Assembly: GCF_001426565.1 (NCBI RefSeq)
Contig: NZ_LMFA01000001.1
Location: 271,287 to 335,286 of the forward strand
Direction: 5' to 3'
DNA from: Rhizobium sp. Root482
Lineage (GTDB): Bacteria; Pseudomonadota; Alphaproteobacteria; Rhizobiales; Rhizobiaceae
DNA: 64,000 nucleotides
The translations under genes and the position numbers were made by a program. Below are positions 1-7,450 of the stretch, one piece after another. The notes beneath the pieces were generated by a model. It had not been told where the DNA came from. It did no database searches and saw only the letters and a program-made list of their open reading frames with translations. Each line of letters begins with the position of its first letter. The first letter of the stretch is position 1.

Positions 1-70
1 CATCAGGTCAGACGAACATCTTTCGCCAGGCCACCTCAGAGGGACCCAAGTCGCGGGCAAAAACCGCCGA

Positions 71-130
71 ACGGGGCGCTGAAAGGTGCCACTTTTAGAC
101 TACCAAGCGAGGCAGCTTCCAGCGCCCCGT
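71..130. repeat. Inverted repeat in gene-free left edge
   Basis: Perfect 11-base arms (71-81 and 120-130, ACGGGGCGCTG and its complement) separated by 38 bases. The first 217 bases of the window contain no gene that I can support. The minus strand has a short open stretch ending near base 14 (residues ARDLGPSEVAW are readable) that could be the tail of something broken, but it cannot be assigned. Function of the repeat is unknown; it has no T-tract that would make it an intrinsic terminator. Confidence 0.35.
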
Positions 131-217
131 CCGAAAATGCCTTCAAGCCACGGCGAGACATCGCGCGTGAACGCATTCGCATGCACGGACATCCTGCACT
201 CACACCGGAGACGAGAC

Positions 218-643
218 ATGACAGAGCGCCGCCTTACGGTCCACACGAAGCTGATGGCGCACACCGCCGAGATGCTGGCCCTGCCGCATTTCGCCTGCCG
301 CCGCCGCGACTGCCGCCGCCGGAACGCCTGCTTCTGGCATTTCAAGGGAAGCGGCGAGCCCTGCTGCCTGCGCAACCTGACGCCCGAACAACGCCGCCTG
401 TTCGACGACCTCTACGAGCAGGCCTTGCTCGTCCGCGAGCATGGCGGCCGCAACGGCCTGATGTATGCCTGGGGCAATGCCGAGCACCGGCCGCTGCAGG
501 ATGCCGGCGTCGAGATCGCCCGCACCATCATTCCGCCCCACGACAAACGCCGCTTCGACACCTTCCGCCGCGACCGGGAAAACCCGTCCGGCCCGGCATC
601 CGGCGGCTCGGTTGACCTTGACAACCGCCGTGATCGTTCGTGA
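218..643 (+). CDS. Hypothetical cysteine- and arginine-rich protein
   Basis: A 141-residue protein of no family that I recognise. The start at 218 is preferred over an upstream ATG at 86 because a GGAG ribosome binding site lies just ahead of it and the upstream extension is low quality. The N-terminal third carries five cysteines (C27, C32, C38, C49, C50) among arginines, a spacing compatible with metal binding, and is followed by a helical segment (LTPEQRRLFDDLYEQ). There is no signal peptide or membrane segment. It stands alone, followed by a palindromic repeat. Only the open frame, codon usage and ribosome site support it. Confidence 0.6.
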   Translation: MTERRLTVHTKLMAHTAEMLALPHFACRRRDCRRRNACFWHFKGSGEPCCLRNLTPEQRRLFDDLYEQALLVREHGGRNGLMYAWGNAEHRPLQDAGVEIARTIIPPHDKRRFDTFRRDRENPSGPASGGSVDLDNRRDRS

Positions 644-665
644 GCCTCGGGGCTCCTCACCCTCC

Positions 666-803
666 GTCATTCCTGTGCTCGTCACAGGAATCCAGCCACG
701 GCGCGTCCGCGCCGTGAAAGGAGGCTTTCCTTCGTTCCTCGTAAAGAGTCTAACGCGCCGTGGACACGGCACACTGGATTCCTGTGACAAGCACAGGAAT
801 GAC
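666..803. repeat. Palindromic intergenic element (about 138 bp)
   Basis: Two 30-base outer arms (666-695 and 774-803) are inverted copies differing at one base; the arms begin GTCATTCCTGTGCTCGTCAC. Each arm itself contains a shorter palindrome built on TTCCTGTG/CACAGGAA. Inside lies a second inverted repeat, CACGGCGCG...CGCGCCGTG (697-716). Architecture matches the multicopy hairpin-forming intergenic elements of Rhizobiales genomes. It fills the gap between two convergent genes. Confidence 0.7.
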
Positions 804-870
804 GGACACCGGGAGACCCCCGAAACAACGCTCGACACATCGAAAAGACGTCCGCATGAATCACCCCTCC

Positions 871-1455
871 CTATTCCGCCGCCTTCACCTCGGCCAGCGC
901 CTCCATCTCGTAGGAATAGCCTTCGAGCATGGCATAGGCCTGCTCGATCGCCTCGATCTGCGTCTCGGCGCTGCGGATCGCCTCGCTGATCGATTGCGAG
1001 CGGCTGCGCAGCATCGCGCCGAGCACGTCGGCGGCGGGCCGGCGGCCGAGCCGGTCGAGATGCTGGCGCACCCGGGCGCGGTGCCGCTCCAGTTCGAGGA
1101 TGTGGAAGCGGCTCTGCACCATGTCGTCGGAGAGTTTGCGGCGCATGGCCGCGACCGGATCGAAACTGCCGGGCTCGCGTTCGTCGAGGATGACGTCGCT
1201 GACCAGGGTCTCCAGCCGCAATATGCCCTTGAGATCGCGCGGATCGGCCAGTTCCGGGTCGTAGCCGGTATGGTCGTAGAGCTTGCGGCGCACCGGGTCC
1301 TTCAAGAGCTCGTAGCAGGCCCGCAGCCGGCCAAAAGCCTTCTCGTCGCCGCCGCTGTCGGGATGAGCAGTCTTCACCTGTTTCCGATAGGCCGCCTTGA
1401 CCGCCTCGCCATCGGCCTCGCGCCCGATGCCGAGCGTTTCATAGGGATCGATCAA
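871..1455 (-). CDS. J-domain (DnaJ-like) protein
   Basis: A 194-residue protein with an N-terminal J domain (residues about 3-65): the DPYETLGI opening, helix II, and the diagnostic HPD tripeptide at 31-33 that stimulates Hsp70 ATPase. The remainder is a charged, helical, probably coiled-coil region (about 75-190) without Gly/Phe or zinc-finger domains, so it is a J-domain co-chaperone of DnaK rather than DnaJ itself. The start chosen is TTG at 1455, which has GAGGTG upstream and begins right at the domain; an ATG 23 codons upstream lacks both features. Client protein unknown. Expressed alone. Confidence 0.8.
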   Translation of the reverse strand: MIDPYETLGIGREADGEAVKAAYRKQVKTAHPDSGGDEKAFGRLRACYELLKDPVRRKLYDHTGYDPELADPRDLKGILRLETLVSDVILDEREPGSFDPVAAMRRKLSDDMVQSRFHILELERHRARVRQHLDRLGRRPAADVLGAMLRSRSQSISEAIRSAETQIEAIEQAYAMLEGYSYEMEALAEVKAAE

Positions 1456-1944
1456 TGAGCACCTCGCATTCCCGCCGCACCTCGTCCTTCCGCCTTTGCC
1501 CCTTGGCCCCTTGCAGCCTGGCACCTGACCTAGCCCGTCGCCGGGCCGTCATCAACCCCGCTCCTTCATCGGGCACGGCCGGGACCAAATTGTGGTGGAA
1601 AGGCGATGGCCGGCGGTTTTCCCCGGCGGCGAGGCGAAAACAGAGATTTGGCCAAGGCCGCGGCGTTCGGCGGCACAGTTTAGCGGCAAGGATTAAACGC
1701 TTGCTATTTTGTTTTTTTGCTGGCAATTATTTCGATGTTCGGGCGTTTTCAATCCCGGAGACTGGACTGGCTGTATGGTCCCGGAAGCAAACCGGGCGTG
1801 TCGATAAAGACGGCACTGTAGACGTTCTTTCCCCGTACGTGACTTCACCCACCGCTTTCCGCATAAAGACAAAACGGAAAGAAAAGAAGTCTCCACCCTG
1901 GCAGGGGTGAAGACAGATCAACAAGGGAAACAAGGACTTCTCCC
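1456..1944 (+). promoter_or_regulatory. Gene-free region holding the cspA promoter and leader
   Basis: About 490 bases between the divergent J-domain and cold-shock genes with no credible coding region. The 3' part (about 1690-1944) is AT-richer than its surroundings, contains TTGCTATTTTG-like promoter material near 1700, and ends in a likely untranslated leader with a small hairpin (CACCC 1894-1898 pairing GGGTG 1905-1909) shortly before the ribosome site. Long structured leaders are typical of cold-shock genes; the transcription start here is not determined. Confidence 0.4.
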
Positions 1945-2157
1945 ATGGCCACCAAGGGCACCGTAAAATTCTTCAACCAGGACAAGGGCTTTGGCTTCAT
2001 CACGCCGGAAGGCGGCGCCAAGGACGTGTTCGTACACATCTCCGCGCTGCAGGCCGCCGGCCTCCAGACCCTCAAGGACGGCCAGCAGGTCACCTTCGAC
2101 ACCGAGCCGGACCGCATGGGCAAGGGCCCGAAGGCCGTCAACATCCAGGCCGACTAA
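1945..2157 (+). CDS. cspA: Cold-shock protein, CspA family
   Basis: A 70-residue single cold-shock domain, the usual length for the family. Both nucleic-acid-binding motifs are visible: RNP1 (KGFGFI, residues 14-19) and RNP2 (VFVHI, residues 28-32). Family members bind single-stranded RNA and DNA and act as RNA chaperones or antiterminators, during cold shock or constitutively. It is monocistronic: a long leader precedes it and a strong intrinsic terminator follows within 60 bases. Which of the several rhizobial paralogues it is cannot be told from the sequence, so the symbol denotes the family. Confidence 0.93.
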   Translation: MATKGTVKFFNQDKGFGFITPEGGAKDVFVHISALQAAGLQTLKDGQQVTFDTEPDRMGKGPKAVNIQAD

Positions 2158-2187
2158 GCCTGACGATCCAAGCGATCGCTCTTCAAA

Positions 2188-2215
2188 CGGCGCCTCCCGG
2201 GGCGCCGTTTTTTTT
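2188..2215 (+). terminator. Intrinsic terminator of cspA
   Basis: Perfect 7-bp stem CGGCGCC/GGCGCCG with a 6-base loop (2188-2207) followed by eight T residues, 31 bases after the cspA stop codon. Confidence 0.92.
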
Positions 2216-2296
2216 GTTCGGGATGTGAAGTGAGGAGTTAAGAACAACAAAGCCGCACGCCATCAACCTACCTCCCGCTCACTAATCACTGCTCAC

Positions 2297-3430
2297 CTAC
2301 TCCGCGGCCTGCCGCCCCTCGGCGGCTGTCAGCACGGCCTCGAAGGCGCGGGCGATGATATCAGGGCCGGCGCCGGGGCGGGTCGCGTCGCTGGAGAGGA
2401 TCTGGCGGAACCGCCGCGCCCCCGGCCAGCTCTGGAACAGGCCCACCATGTGGCGGGTCACATGGATCAACCGTCCGCCGGCGGCAATGTGGCCGGCCGC
2501 ATGCTCCATCATCGCGGCGCAGACCCCGGCCCAGAAGTCGGCCGATTGCCGGTGCCCGCCGGCGGTAAACGCCTCGCTTCCAAAATCGACAGGTGCCGTG
2601 CCGCTGAGCGGATGGGAAAAAAATCCGTCCACGGCGCTCAGCATTGCACTATCGTGATAGGCAGCCCGGCCCAGCATGACGCCATCCACGGGGTTTTCCT
2701 GATTCAGTTCCTCAAGAGCCTGATTCAAACTGCCAAGACCGCCATTGAGGCCGATGAAAAGATGAGGATATTCGCTTTTGAGCCGGCGCACGAGGCCATA
2801 GTCCAGAGGCGGGATATCGCGGTTTTCCTTCGGCGAAAGTCCCTGCAGCCAGGCTTTTCGCGCATGCACCCAGACCGCGTCGGCACCCGCCACCGCCACA
2901 TCCGCCACCAGCGCGCGCAGCGCCAGTTCGGGGTCCTGGTCGTCGACGCCGATCCGGCATTTGACGGTGACGGGAATGGAGACCGCGGCCTTCATCGCCG
3001 CCACGCAATCGGCAACCACCGCCGGCTCGCGCATCAGGCAGGCGCCGAAGGTTCCCGATTGCACCCGGTCGGAGGGGCAGCCGACATTCATGTTGATCTC
3101 GGCATAGCCGAACGCCTCGCCGATCCGTGCCGCCTGCGCCATCTTCTCCGGATCATTGCCGCCAAGCTGAAGCGCCACCGGCTGCTCGCCTGCATCATGC
3201 CCAAGCAGCCGCTGCCGGTCGCCACGCAGGATCGCCTCGCTGACGATCATTTCCGTGTAAAGCAGGGCATGGCTCGAAAGCTGGCGGGCCAGGAACCGAT
3301 AATGCCGATCCGTCCAGTCGATCATAGGGGCAACGGCAAAAACCGGCGCCTTGAAGTAGCGGCCGGATGCGGCCTTCGTGTCGGATGGCTGGCAGCCTTC
3401 TTGGCCTGTGAAAGAATGTGCGGTGGTCAT
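2297..3430 (-). CDS. dusA: tRNA-dihydrouridine(20/20a) synthase
   Basis: A 377-residue flavoenzyme that reduces uridine 20/20a in the tRNA D-loop using NADPH. The family signature is clear: VAPMIDWTDRHYR at about 33-45, the NVGCPS motif with catalytic C118, a KCRIG substrate/FMN segment, and the C-terminal helical domain with GLFQ-type tRNA-binding residues. Length and the N-terminal MIDWT motif distinguish the DusA subfamily from DusB/C. ATG 3430 is chosen over a frame open to 3667 because homologous sequence begins only a few residues before residue 28 and the upstream stretch is low quality. Monocistronic. Confidence 0.92.
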   Translation of the reverse strand: MTTAHSFTGQEGCQPSDTKAASGRYFKAPVFAVAPMIDWTDRHYRFLARQLSSHALLYTEMIVSEAILRGDRQRLLGHDAGEQPVALQLGGNDPEKMAQAARIGEAFGYAEINMNVGCPSDRVQSGTFGACLMREPAVVADCVAAMKAAVSIPVTVKCRIGVDDQDPELALRALVADVAVAGADAVWVHARKAWLQGLSPKENRDIPPLDYGLVRRLKSEYPHLFIGLNGGLGSLNQALEELNQENPVDGVMLGRAAYHDSAMLSAVDGFFSHPLSGTAPVDFGSEAFTAGGHRQSADFWAGVCAAMMEHAAGHIAAGGRLIHVTRHMVGLFQSWPGARRFRQILSSDATRPGAGPDIIARAFEAVLTAAEGRQAAE

Positions 3431-3702
3431 GGTGCCTGTCTCGCTTGCCTGCCGGGTCGTGCCGTCGCAGCCGGTCTCGATCCGGAAGGTGCGGCCTATA
3501 CACTGCAAAGGGGAAAAAAGCGAGACAAGAGCCACCCGGCGCGGAGGTTCGGCATGGAGAGAGGCATTCGAAATTATTGGAACGGGAAAGGCGAAGCGGG
3601 CCGGAAACCGGTCCCGGCTGCGGAAAAGCCGCCTCCTCCCGAAGCCTTTGGCAATCGGCAAGTCCAAGGCGGGAGACTTGAAACGGACGCGATAGGCGCC
3701 GC

Positions 3703-3945
3703 TCAGTGGGTCCGCAGTTTCGCTTCCTTCGCGGCGGAAATGAAGACCTCGCGCGCTTCCTCCGGCGATTTGCGGCCCTCGATTGCCGCGCGGCAGAAGC
3801 TCCTGGCCGCGACATAGCGTGGGCCGCGCATGTCAGGCCATGTATCCATCAGGCAGATCAGGGCATCGAACGGGCCCTGTACGGTTTGGGAAGCTTTATG
3901 CGCGAAACCAACCTCGACGGGGCTGGACCACTTGGCATTTGGCAT
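3703..3945 (-). CDS. DUF982 domain-containing protein
   Basis: An 80-residue protein. It has the DUF982 pattern: a WSSPVEV opening strand, a V.GP.DAL.CL central helix, WP...GPRY.AA, and an AREVFISAAKEA C-terminus. The family is small, nearly restricted to Rhizobiales, usually multicopy and functionally uncharacterised. The start at 3945 has GGAGGAG immediately upstream. No signal peptide or membrane segment. It lies alone between dusA and a small membrane protein gene on the same strand. Confidence 0.85.
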   Translation of the reverse strand: MPNAKWSSPVEVGFAHKASQTVQGPFDALICLMDTWPDMRGPRYVAARSFCRAAIEGRKSPEEAREVFISAAKEAKLRTH

Positions 3946-4023
3946 GAACGTCTCCTCCGATTGTCTTGCCAGACCATAACCACAAGGTAATCCATTTGGT
4001 TCCCGCTGGGCAGTCCTCGGCAA

Positions 4024-4061
4024 TAAAAAAAGCCGGCCGCGCAAACCCATGCGGTCGGCTT
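4024..4061 (-). terminator. Intrinsic terminator, minus strand
   Basis: AGCCGGCCGC (4031-4040) pairs with GCGGTCGGCT (4051-4060) with one G-U wobble; on the minus strand it is followed by eight U residues (4024-4031). It ends the transcript of the small membrane protein gene at 4157-4411. Confidence 0.85.
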
Positions 4062-4156
4062 CCTAAATCGGAGCCGGAGTGCCGAGAAAATTGGCTTCCA
4101 AGCCATGGGGTTGAAGCGGAAATCAGGCTCCAGCCGGCCTCAACGCTGCAAATACC

Positions 4157-4411
4157 TTATCTATCCCAATGCCAATAGCGGCTTCTCTCCGGTGCAGAGC
4201 CGCTGCCGATCAGGTAACCGGCGATGAAAGCTGCAGCGCCAAACACCAGAAGGGCCGTGCCAGTAGCGGAAGGGTGGTCCTGCGCGCTGCGGGTCACCGC
4301 GCCGGCCTCTTCCTTGACATATCCGGCGGCCTGGCGCGCCTTGGCGGCAAGCCCGTCCGTCTTTTCCAGCTCGCCGGTAAAGCCGGTCTTCAAATTCTTG
4401 ACGTTCGCCAT
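4157..4411 (-). CDS. Small single-pass membrane protein, ElaB/YqjD-like architecture
   Basis: An 84-residue protein: a charged, helical N-terminal half (about 1-47, with ELEKTDGLAAKARQAAGYVKE) followed by one hydrophobic segment (about 50-70, ALLVFGAAAFIAGYLIG) and a short Arg-rich tail. This resembles the tail-anchored DUF883/ElaB-type arrangement, but similarity is architectural only. ATG 4411 is preceded by AAGGAG. It has its own terminator, so it is probably monocistronic. Function unknown. Confidence 0.7.
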   Translation of the reverse strand: MANVKNLKTGFTGELEKTDGLAAKARQAAGYVKEEAGAVTRSAQDHPSATGTALLVFGAAAFIAGYLIGSGSAPERSRYWHWDR

Positions 4412-4691
4412 TCGAAACTCCTTCCGCAGGGCTGTTCTGTTCGACAAACCCATGAAGTGCCGGATGGTTCCCGCAGCCGGACTGAGCGGCCGTCTTCGCC
4501 AGGTCGATATGGCCTCTATTCCGGATGGCCGATCATATGGCCCGCTCCGATACACTTTCCGGTCGCCATGGTGCGCCGGGCGTCACGGCTTGTTCATCGC
4601 ACGGTGCTATAATCGGAGGCGCCTCACAAAAACCTGTTTCCAGGCAGCTACTGCGCACAGAATCATAAGAATAAGAAATAGGGAGTAAAAC

Positions 4692-4895
4692 ATGGGTCAG
4701 GACCATCTGTATCGTATCGTCGAGGTCAGCCTCAAGCACGGCGCAAGCCGGCGTGACGTCGGCATCATGACCGTGCGCCAGGCACTGGAACTCCCGGATG
4801 TTCCAAGCCTGGAATATACCTATCCCGAGATCAATTCACATGCCGACAGCCGGTTTCTGACCCGCGACCAGCTTCAGGCCTATGTCTGCGGCTGA
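4692..4895 (+). CDS. Hypothetical small protein
   Basis: A 67-residue soluble protein with no recognised family. Readable features are a helical N-terminus (YRIVEVSLKHGASRRDVGIM) and a Pro-containing centre. A GGGAG site precedes the ATG. It is divergent from the small membrane protein gene across a 280-base AT-richer gap (4412-4691), which presumably holds both promoters. Supported by codon usage and the ribosome site only. Confidence 0.55.
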   Translation: MGQDHLYRIVEVSLKHGASRRDVGIMTVRQALELPDVPSLEYTYPEINSHADSRFLTRDQLQAYVCG

Positions 4896-4962
4896 TCGGT
4901 CTTTCCCCGCCCGGTGAAGGGGTGCTATCGTCAGATATTCGCAATCGAATGTCTGGACCGAA

Positions 4963-5649
4963 ATGACAACCGTATTTTCGCTGCCTGCCCCCGTTCTCCT
5001 GCCCGTCTCCGGCTCCAAATCGTCCTTTCCCGTCCGTCGGGTCTATTGTGTCGGGCGCAATTATGCGGCCCACGCTATTGAAATGGGCCATGACCCCGTG
5101 CGCGAACCGCCCTTCTTCTTCCAGAAGAACCCCGACAATGTCGTCCTGCCGGCCGCCGGTTTTCCCTATCCGCCCCTGTCTGAGGATGTCCACCACGAGG
5201 TGGAACTGGTCGTCGCGCTGAAGAGCGGTGGCGAGGCGATCGACGCCGCCGATGCGCTCGACTGCGTCTATGGCTATGGTGTCGGCATCGATTTTACCCG
5301 CCGCGACCTGCAGGCCCGGGCAAAATCCGCCGGCAAGCCCTGGGAAGCGGCAAAGGCCTTTGAGCATTCCGCACCGGTTTCGCCCCTCGTCCCCGCCGAG
5401 GCGATCGGCCATCTGGACAACGGTCGCATCTGGCTCGCCGTCAATGGCGAAACGAGACAGGAAGGCGATCTTTCCCAGATGATCTGGAACGTGCCGGAAA
5501 TCATTGCGGAACTGTCGCGCCTGTTCAGGCTTTCCGCCGGCGACCTGATCATGACCGGCACCCCCTCCGGTGTCGGCGCGGTCGCGCGCCGCGATGTGAT
5601 TTCCTGCGGCATAGATGGGGTTGCGACCCTTTCCGTCACCGTCGTCTGA
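4963..5649 (+). CDS. Fumarylacetoacetate hydrolase family protein
   Basis: A 228-residue FAH-fold enzyme. It shows the family core: VGRNYAAHA near residue 30, PFFF.K (substrate/metal region), HHEVELV with metal-binding glutamates (about 77-82), GIDFTRRDLQ (about 108-117), and the MTGTPSGVG loop near the C-terminus. Members hydrolyse or decarboxylate 1,3-dicarbonyl-type acids (fumarylpyruvate, acylpyruvates, oxaloacetate) with Mg2+ or Mn2+. The substrate is not predictable here; an acylpyruvase or fumarylpyruvate hydrolase is most likely for this short form. Followed after 17 bases by the gamma-carbonic anhydrase gene, so probably co-transcribed. Confidence 0.88.
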   Translation: MTTVFSLPAPVLLPVSGSKSSFPVRRVYCVGRNYAAHAIEMGHDPVREPPFFFQKNPDNVVLPAAGFPYPPLSEDVHHEVELVVALKSGGEAIDAADALDCVYGYGVGIDFTRRDLQARAKSAGKPWEAAKAFEHSAPVSPLVPAEAIGHLDNGRIWLAVNGETRQEGDLSQMIWNVPEIIAELSRLFRLSAGDLIMTGTPSGVGAVARRDVISCGIDGVATLSVTVV

Positions 5650-5666
5650 CAGCAAAGGCAGAGCCC

Positions 5667-6209
5667 ATGCCCCTTTACGACCTTGGCCCCCGCCACCCCC
5701 GCACACCGGCCGAGGGCAGCTACTGGCTGGCGCCGGACGCCCATGTGATCGGCGATGTCGAACTGGGCGAGGATGTCGGCATCTGGTTCGGTGCGGTGCT
5801 GCGCGGCGACAATGAGCGGATCAGCATCGGCAGCCGCAGCAATATCCAGGAAGGCGCCGTCGTCCATGTCGATCCGGGATATCCGGTGACGATCGGCGAA
5901 GGCTGCACGATCGGCCATCGCGCCATCGTGCATGGCTGCAGCATTGGTGACAATTCCCTGATCGGCATGGGCGCGACAGTGCTCAATGGTGCCGTCATCG
6001 GCAGGAATTGCCTGGTCGGCGCCAATGCCCTGATCACCGAGGGCAAAAGCTTTCCGGACAATTCGCTGATCGTCGGCGCGCCGGCGCGGGCTATCCGCGT
6101 GCTCGATGAGACCGCTGTCGCGGGCTTGCGCAAATCGGCCGAGAGCTATGTCGAGAAGTGGCGGCATTTCGCCACCTCGCTCTCGCTGGTCGATCAGGCA
6201 AAGCGGTGA
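5667..6209 (+). CDS. Gamma-carbonic anhydrase family protein
   Basis: A 180-residue left-handed beta-helix protein made of imperfect hexapeptide repeats (IGD-VEL, IGSRSN, IGEGCT, IGHRAI, IGDNSL, IGMGAT). The three zinc-ligand histidines of the gamma-class are present (H67, H84, H89), so a trimeric metalloprotein with CO2 hydration or related acyl-CoA activity is plausible. Close relatives are often annotated as YrdA/PaaY-type. It ends four bases before the converging zur gene, with no obvious terminator between them. Confidence 0.88.
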   Translation: MPLYDLGPRHPRTPAEGSYWLAPDAHVIGDVELGEDVGIWFGAVLRGDNERISIGSRSNIQEGAVVHVDPGYPVTIGEGCTIGHRAIVHGCSIGDNSLIGMGATVLNGAVIGRNCLVGANALITEGKSFPDNSLIVGAPARAIRVLDETAVAGLRKSAESYVEKWRHFATSLSLVDQAKR

Positions 6210-6212
6210 CGG

Positions 6213-6617
6213 CTATTCCGCCGCGCTGCAGTTCTGGCAATGGCCGCGGATTTCGATCGTCGTTTTCTCGGTCTTGAAATGCCGGACGCCGGCCAGCACC
6301 GACAGGCGCTCCTCGATACCCGCATCGTGCATCTCGTCCACCTGCCCGCAATCCTCGCAGATGGCGAAGGCCGTGACCCCGTGATCGGTATGATGGTCAT
6401 GGGGCTGCGTGCAGGCGACGAAGGCGTTGAGGCTTTCGAGACGGTGGACAAGGCCGAGTTCGCGCAATTTGTCGAGCGCCCGGTAGACCTGCAGCGGCGC
6501 GCGAAAGCCGTGGTCCCGCAGCTTGTCGAGGATCGTGTAGGCGCTGAGCGGGCCCTCTGCACCGGTCAGCGCATCCAGAACGAGAATCTGGTTCCTGGTC
6601 AGAGGCTGTGTCGCCAT
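6213..6617 (-). CDS. zur: Zinc uptake regulator, Fur family
   Basis: A 134-residue Fur-family repressor that binds DNA when loaded with zinc. The N-terminal winged helix (1-80) contains the recognition helix region RAPLQVYRALDKL. The C-terminal dimerisation domain carries the regulatory histidine cluster (PHDHHTDHG) and two CxxC pairs (CEDC and CQNC) that form the structural zinc site. Its place as last gene of the znuCB operon identifies it as Zur rather than Fur, Mur or Irr. ATG 6617 overlaps the znuB stop by one base (TGATG) and has GGAGGA ahead of it; a TTG one codon earlier is possible. Confidence 0.94.
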   Translation of the reverse strand: MATQPLTRNQILVLDALTGAEGPLSAYTILDKLRDHGFRAPLQVYRALDKLRELGLVHRLESLNAFVACTQPHDHHTDHGVTAFAICEDCGQVDEMHDAGIEERLSVLAGVRHFKTEKTTIEIRGHCQNCSAAE

Positions 6618-7450
6618 CAATGCTGTCCTCCAGATGTCGGATGGGTCATCGCTCCACCGGCGGCCCGGCGCCCGAACGGTATAAGACTGAGCACGAAAAG
6701 CCCGAGCGCCGCAACCACGATCGAAGGGCCGGAAGGCGTATCGAAATGAAGCGAGCCGAATAATCCGCCGGTGACCGCAAGCACGCCGATCAACGAGGCA
6801 AGCACGGCCATGATTTCCGGCGAACTGGCAAAGCGCCGCGCCGTCGCCGCCGGGATGATCAGAAGCGAGGTGATGAGCAGGATGCCGACGATCTTCATGG
6901 CGATGGCAATCACCAGCGCCATCAGCAGCATGAAGAAAAGCCGTGCTCGTTGCGGCTGCAGGCCTTCGGCTTCGGCAAGCTCGTGATTGACGGTGGAGGC
7001 AAGCAGCGGCCGCCAGAGGTAGATAATGGCGAAAAGCACCAGAATGCCGCCGCCCCAGACCAGATCGATATCGGCCCTGGATACGGCCAGGATATCGCCG
7101 AACAGGAAGCCGATCAGGTCGATCCGCACCCAGCTCATGAAGGCGACCAGGACGAGGCCGATCGACAGGGTCGAATGGGAGAGAATGCCCAGCAGCGCAT
7201 CTGTGGAGAGCGCGCCGCGCCGATGCAAGAGAAGCAGCAGCAGCGAGACGCCGGCGGCGACCAGGAAGACGCTGAGCATCAGGTTGAGATCGAACAGCAG
7301 CGACAGCGCTACCCCGAGCAGAGCGGAATGGGCCATCGTATCGCCGAAATAAGCCATGCGCCGCCAGATGACGAAACAGCCGAGCGGTCCTACGGTGATA
7401 GCAAGACCGATGCCGGCGACGAGCGCCCGGATGAAGAAATCGTCAAGCAC
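6617..7450 (-). CDS. znuB: Zinc ABC transporter permease
   Basis: A 277-residue, strongly hydrophobic ABC-3 family inner-membrane protein with about eight or nine predicted membrane segments. It forms the channel of the high-affinity zinc importer with ZnuC and ZnuA. The typical YFGDTMAHSALLG and FGDILAV segments are visible. The GTG start at 7450 overlaps the end of znuC by eight bases and begins right at the first conserved residues; an open frame continues upstream to 7750 but that part is the antisense of znuC frames and lacks family similarity. Confidence 0.95.
   Translation of the reverse strand: MLDDFFIRALVAGIGLAITVGPLGCFVIWRRMAYFGDTMAHSALLGVALSLLFDLNLMLSVFLVAAGVSLLLLLLHRRGALSTDALLGILSHSTLSIGLVLVAFMSWVRIDLIGFLFGDILAVSRADIDLVWGGGILVLFAIIYLWRPLLASTVNHELAEAEGLQPQRARLFFMLLMALVIAIAMKIVGILLITSLLIIPAATARRFASSPEIMAVLASLIGVLAVTGGLFGSLHFDTPSGPSIVVAALGLFVLSLIPFGRRAAGGAMTHPTSGGQH

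Noticed and set aside
1-60. Possible 3' end of a broken gene on the minus strand (ARDLGPSEVAW readable)
   Set aside because: Too short and cut by window edge and a stop; family cannot be assigned.
2450-3817. Long plus-strand open frame of 455 residues opposite dusA
   Set aside because: Antisense shadow of a conserved gene; the predicted protein is Arg/His/Pro-rich and lacks family signatures.
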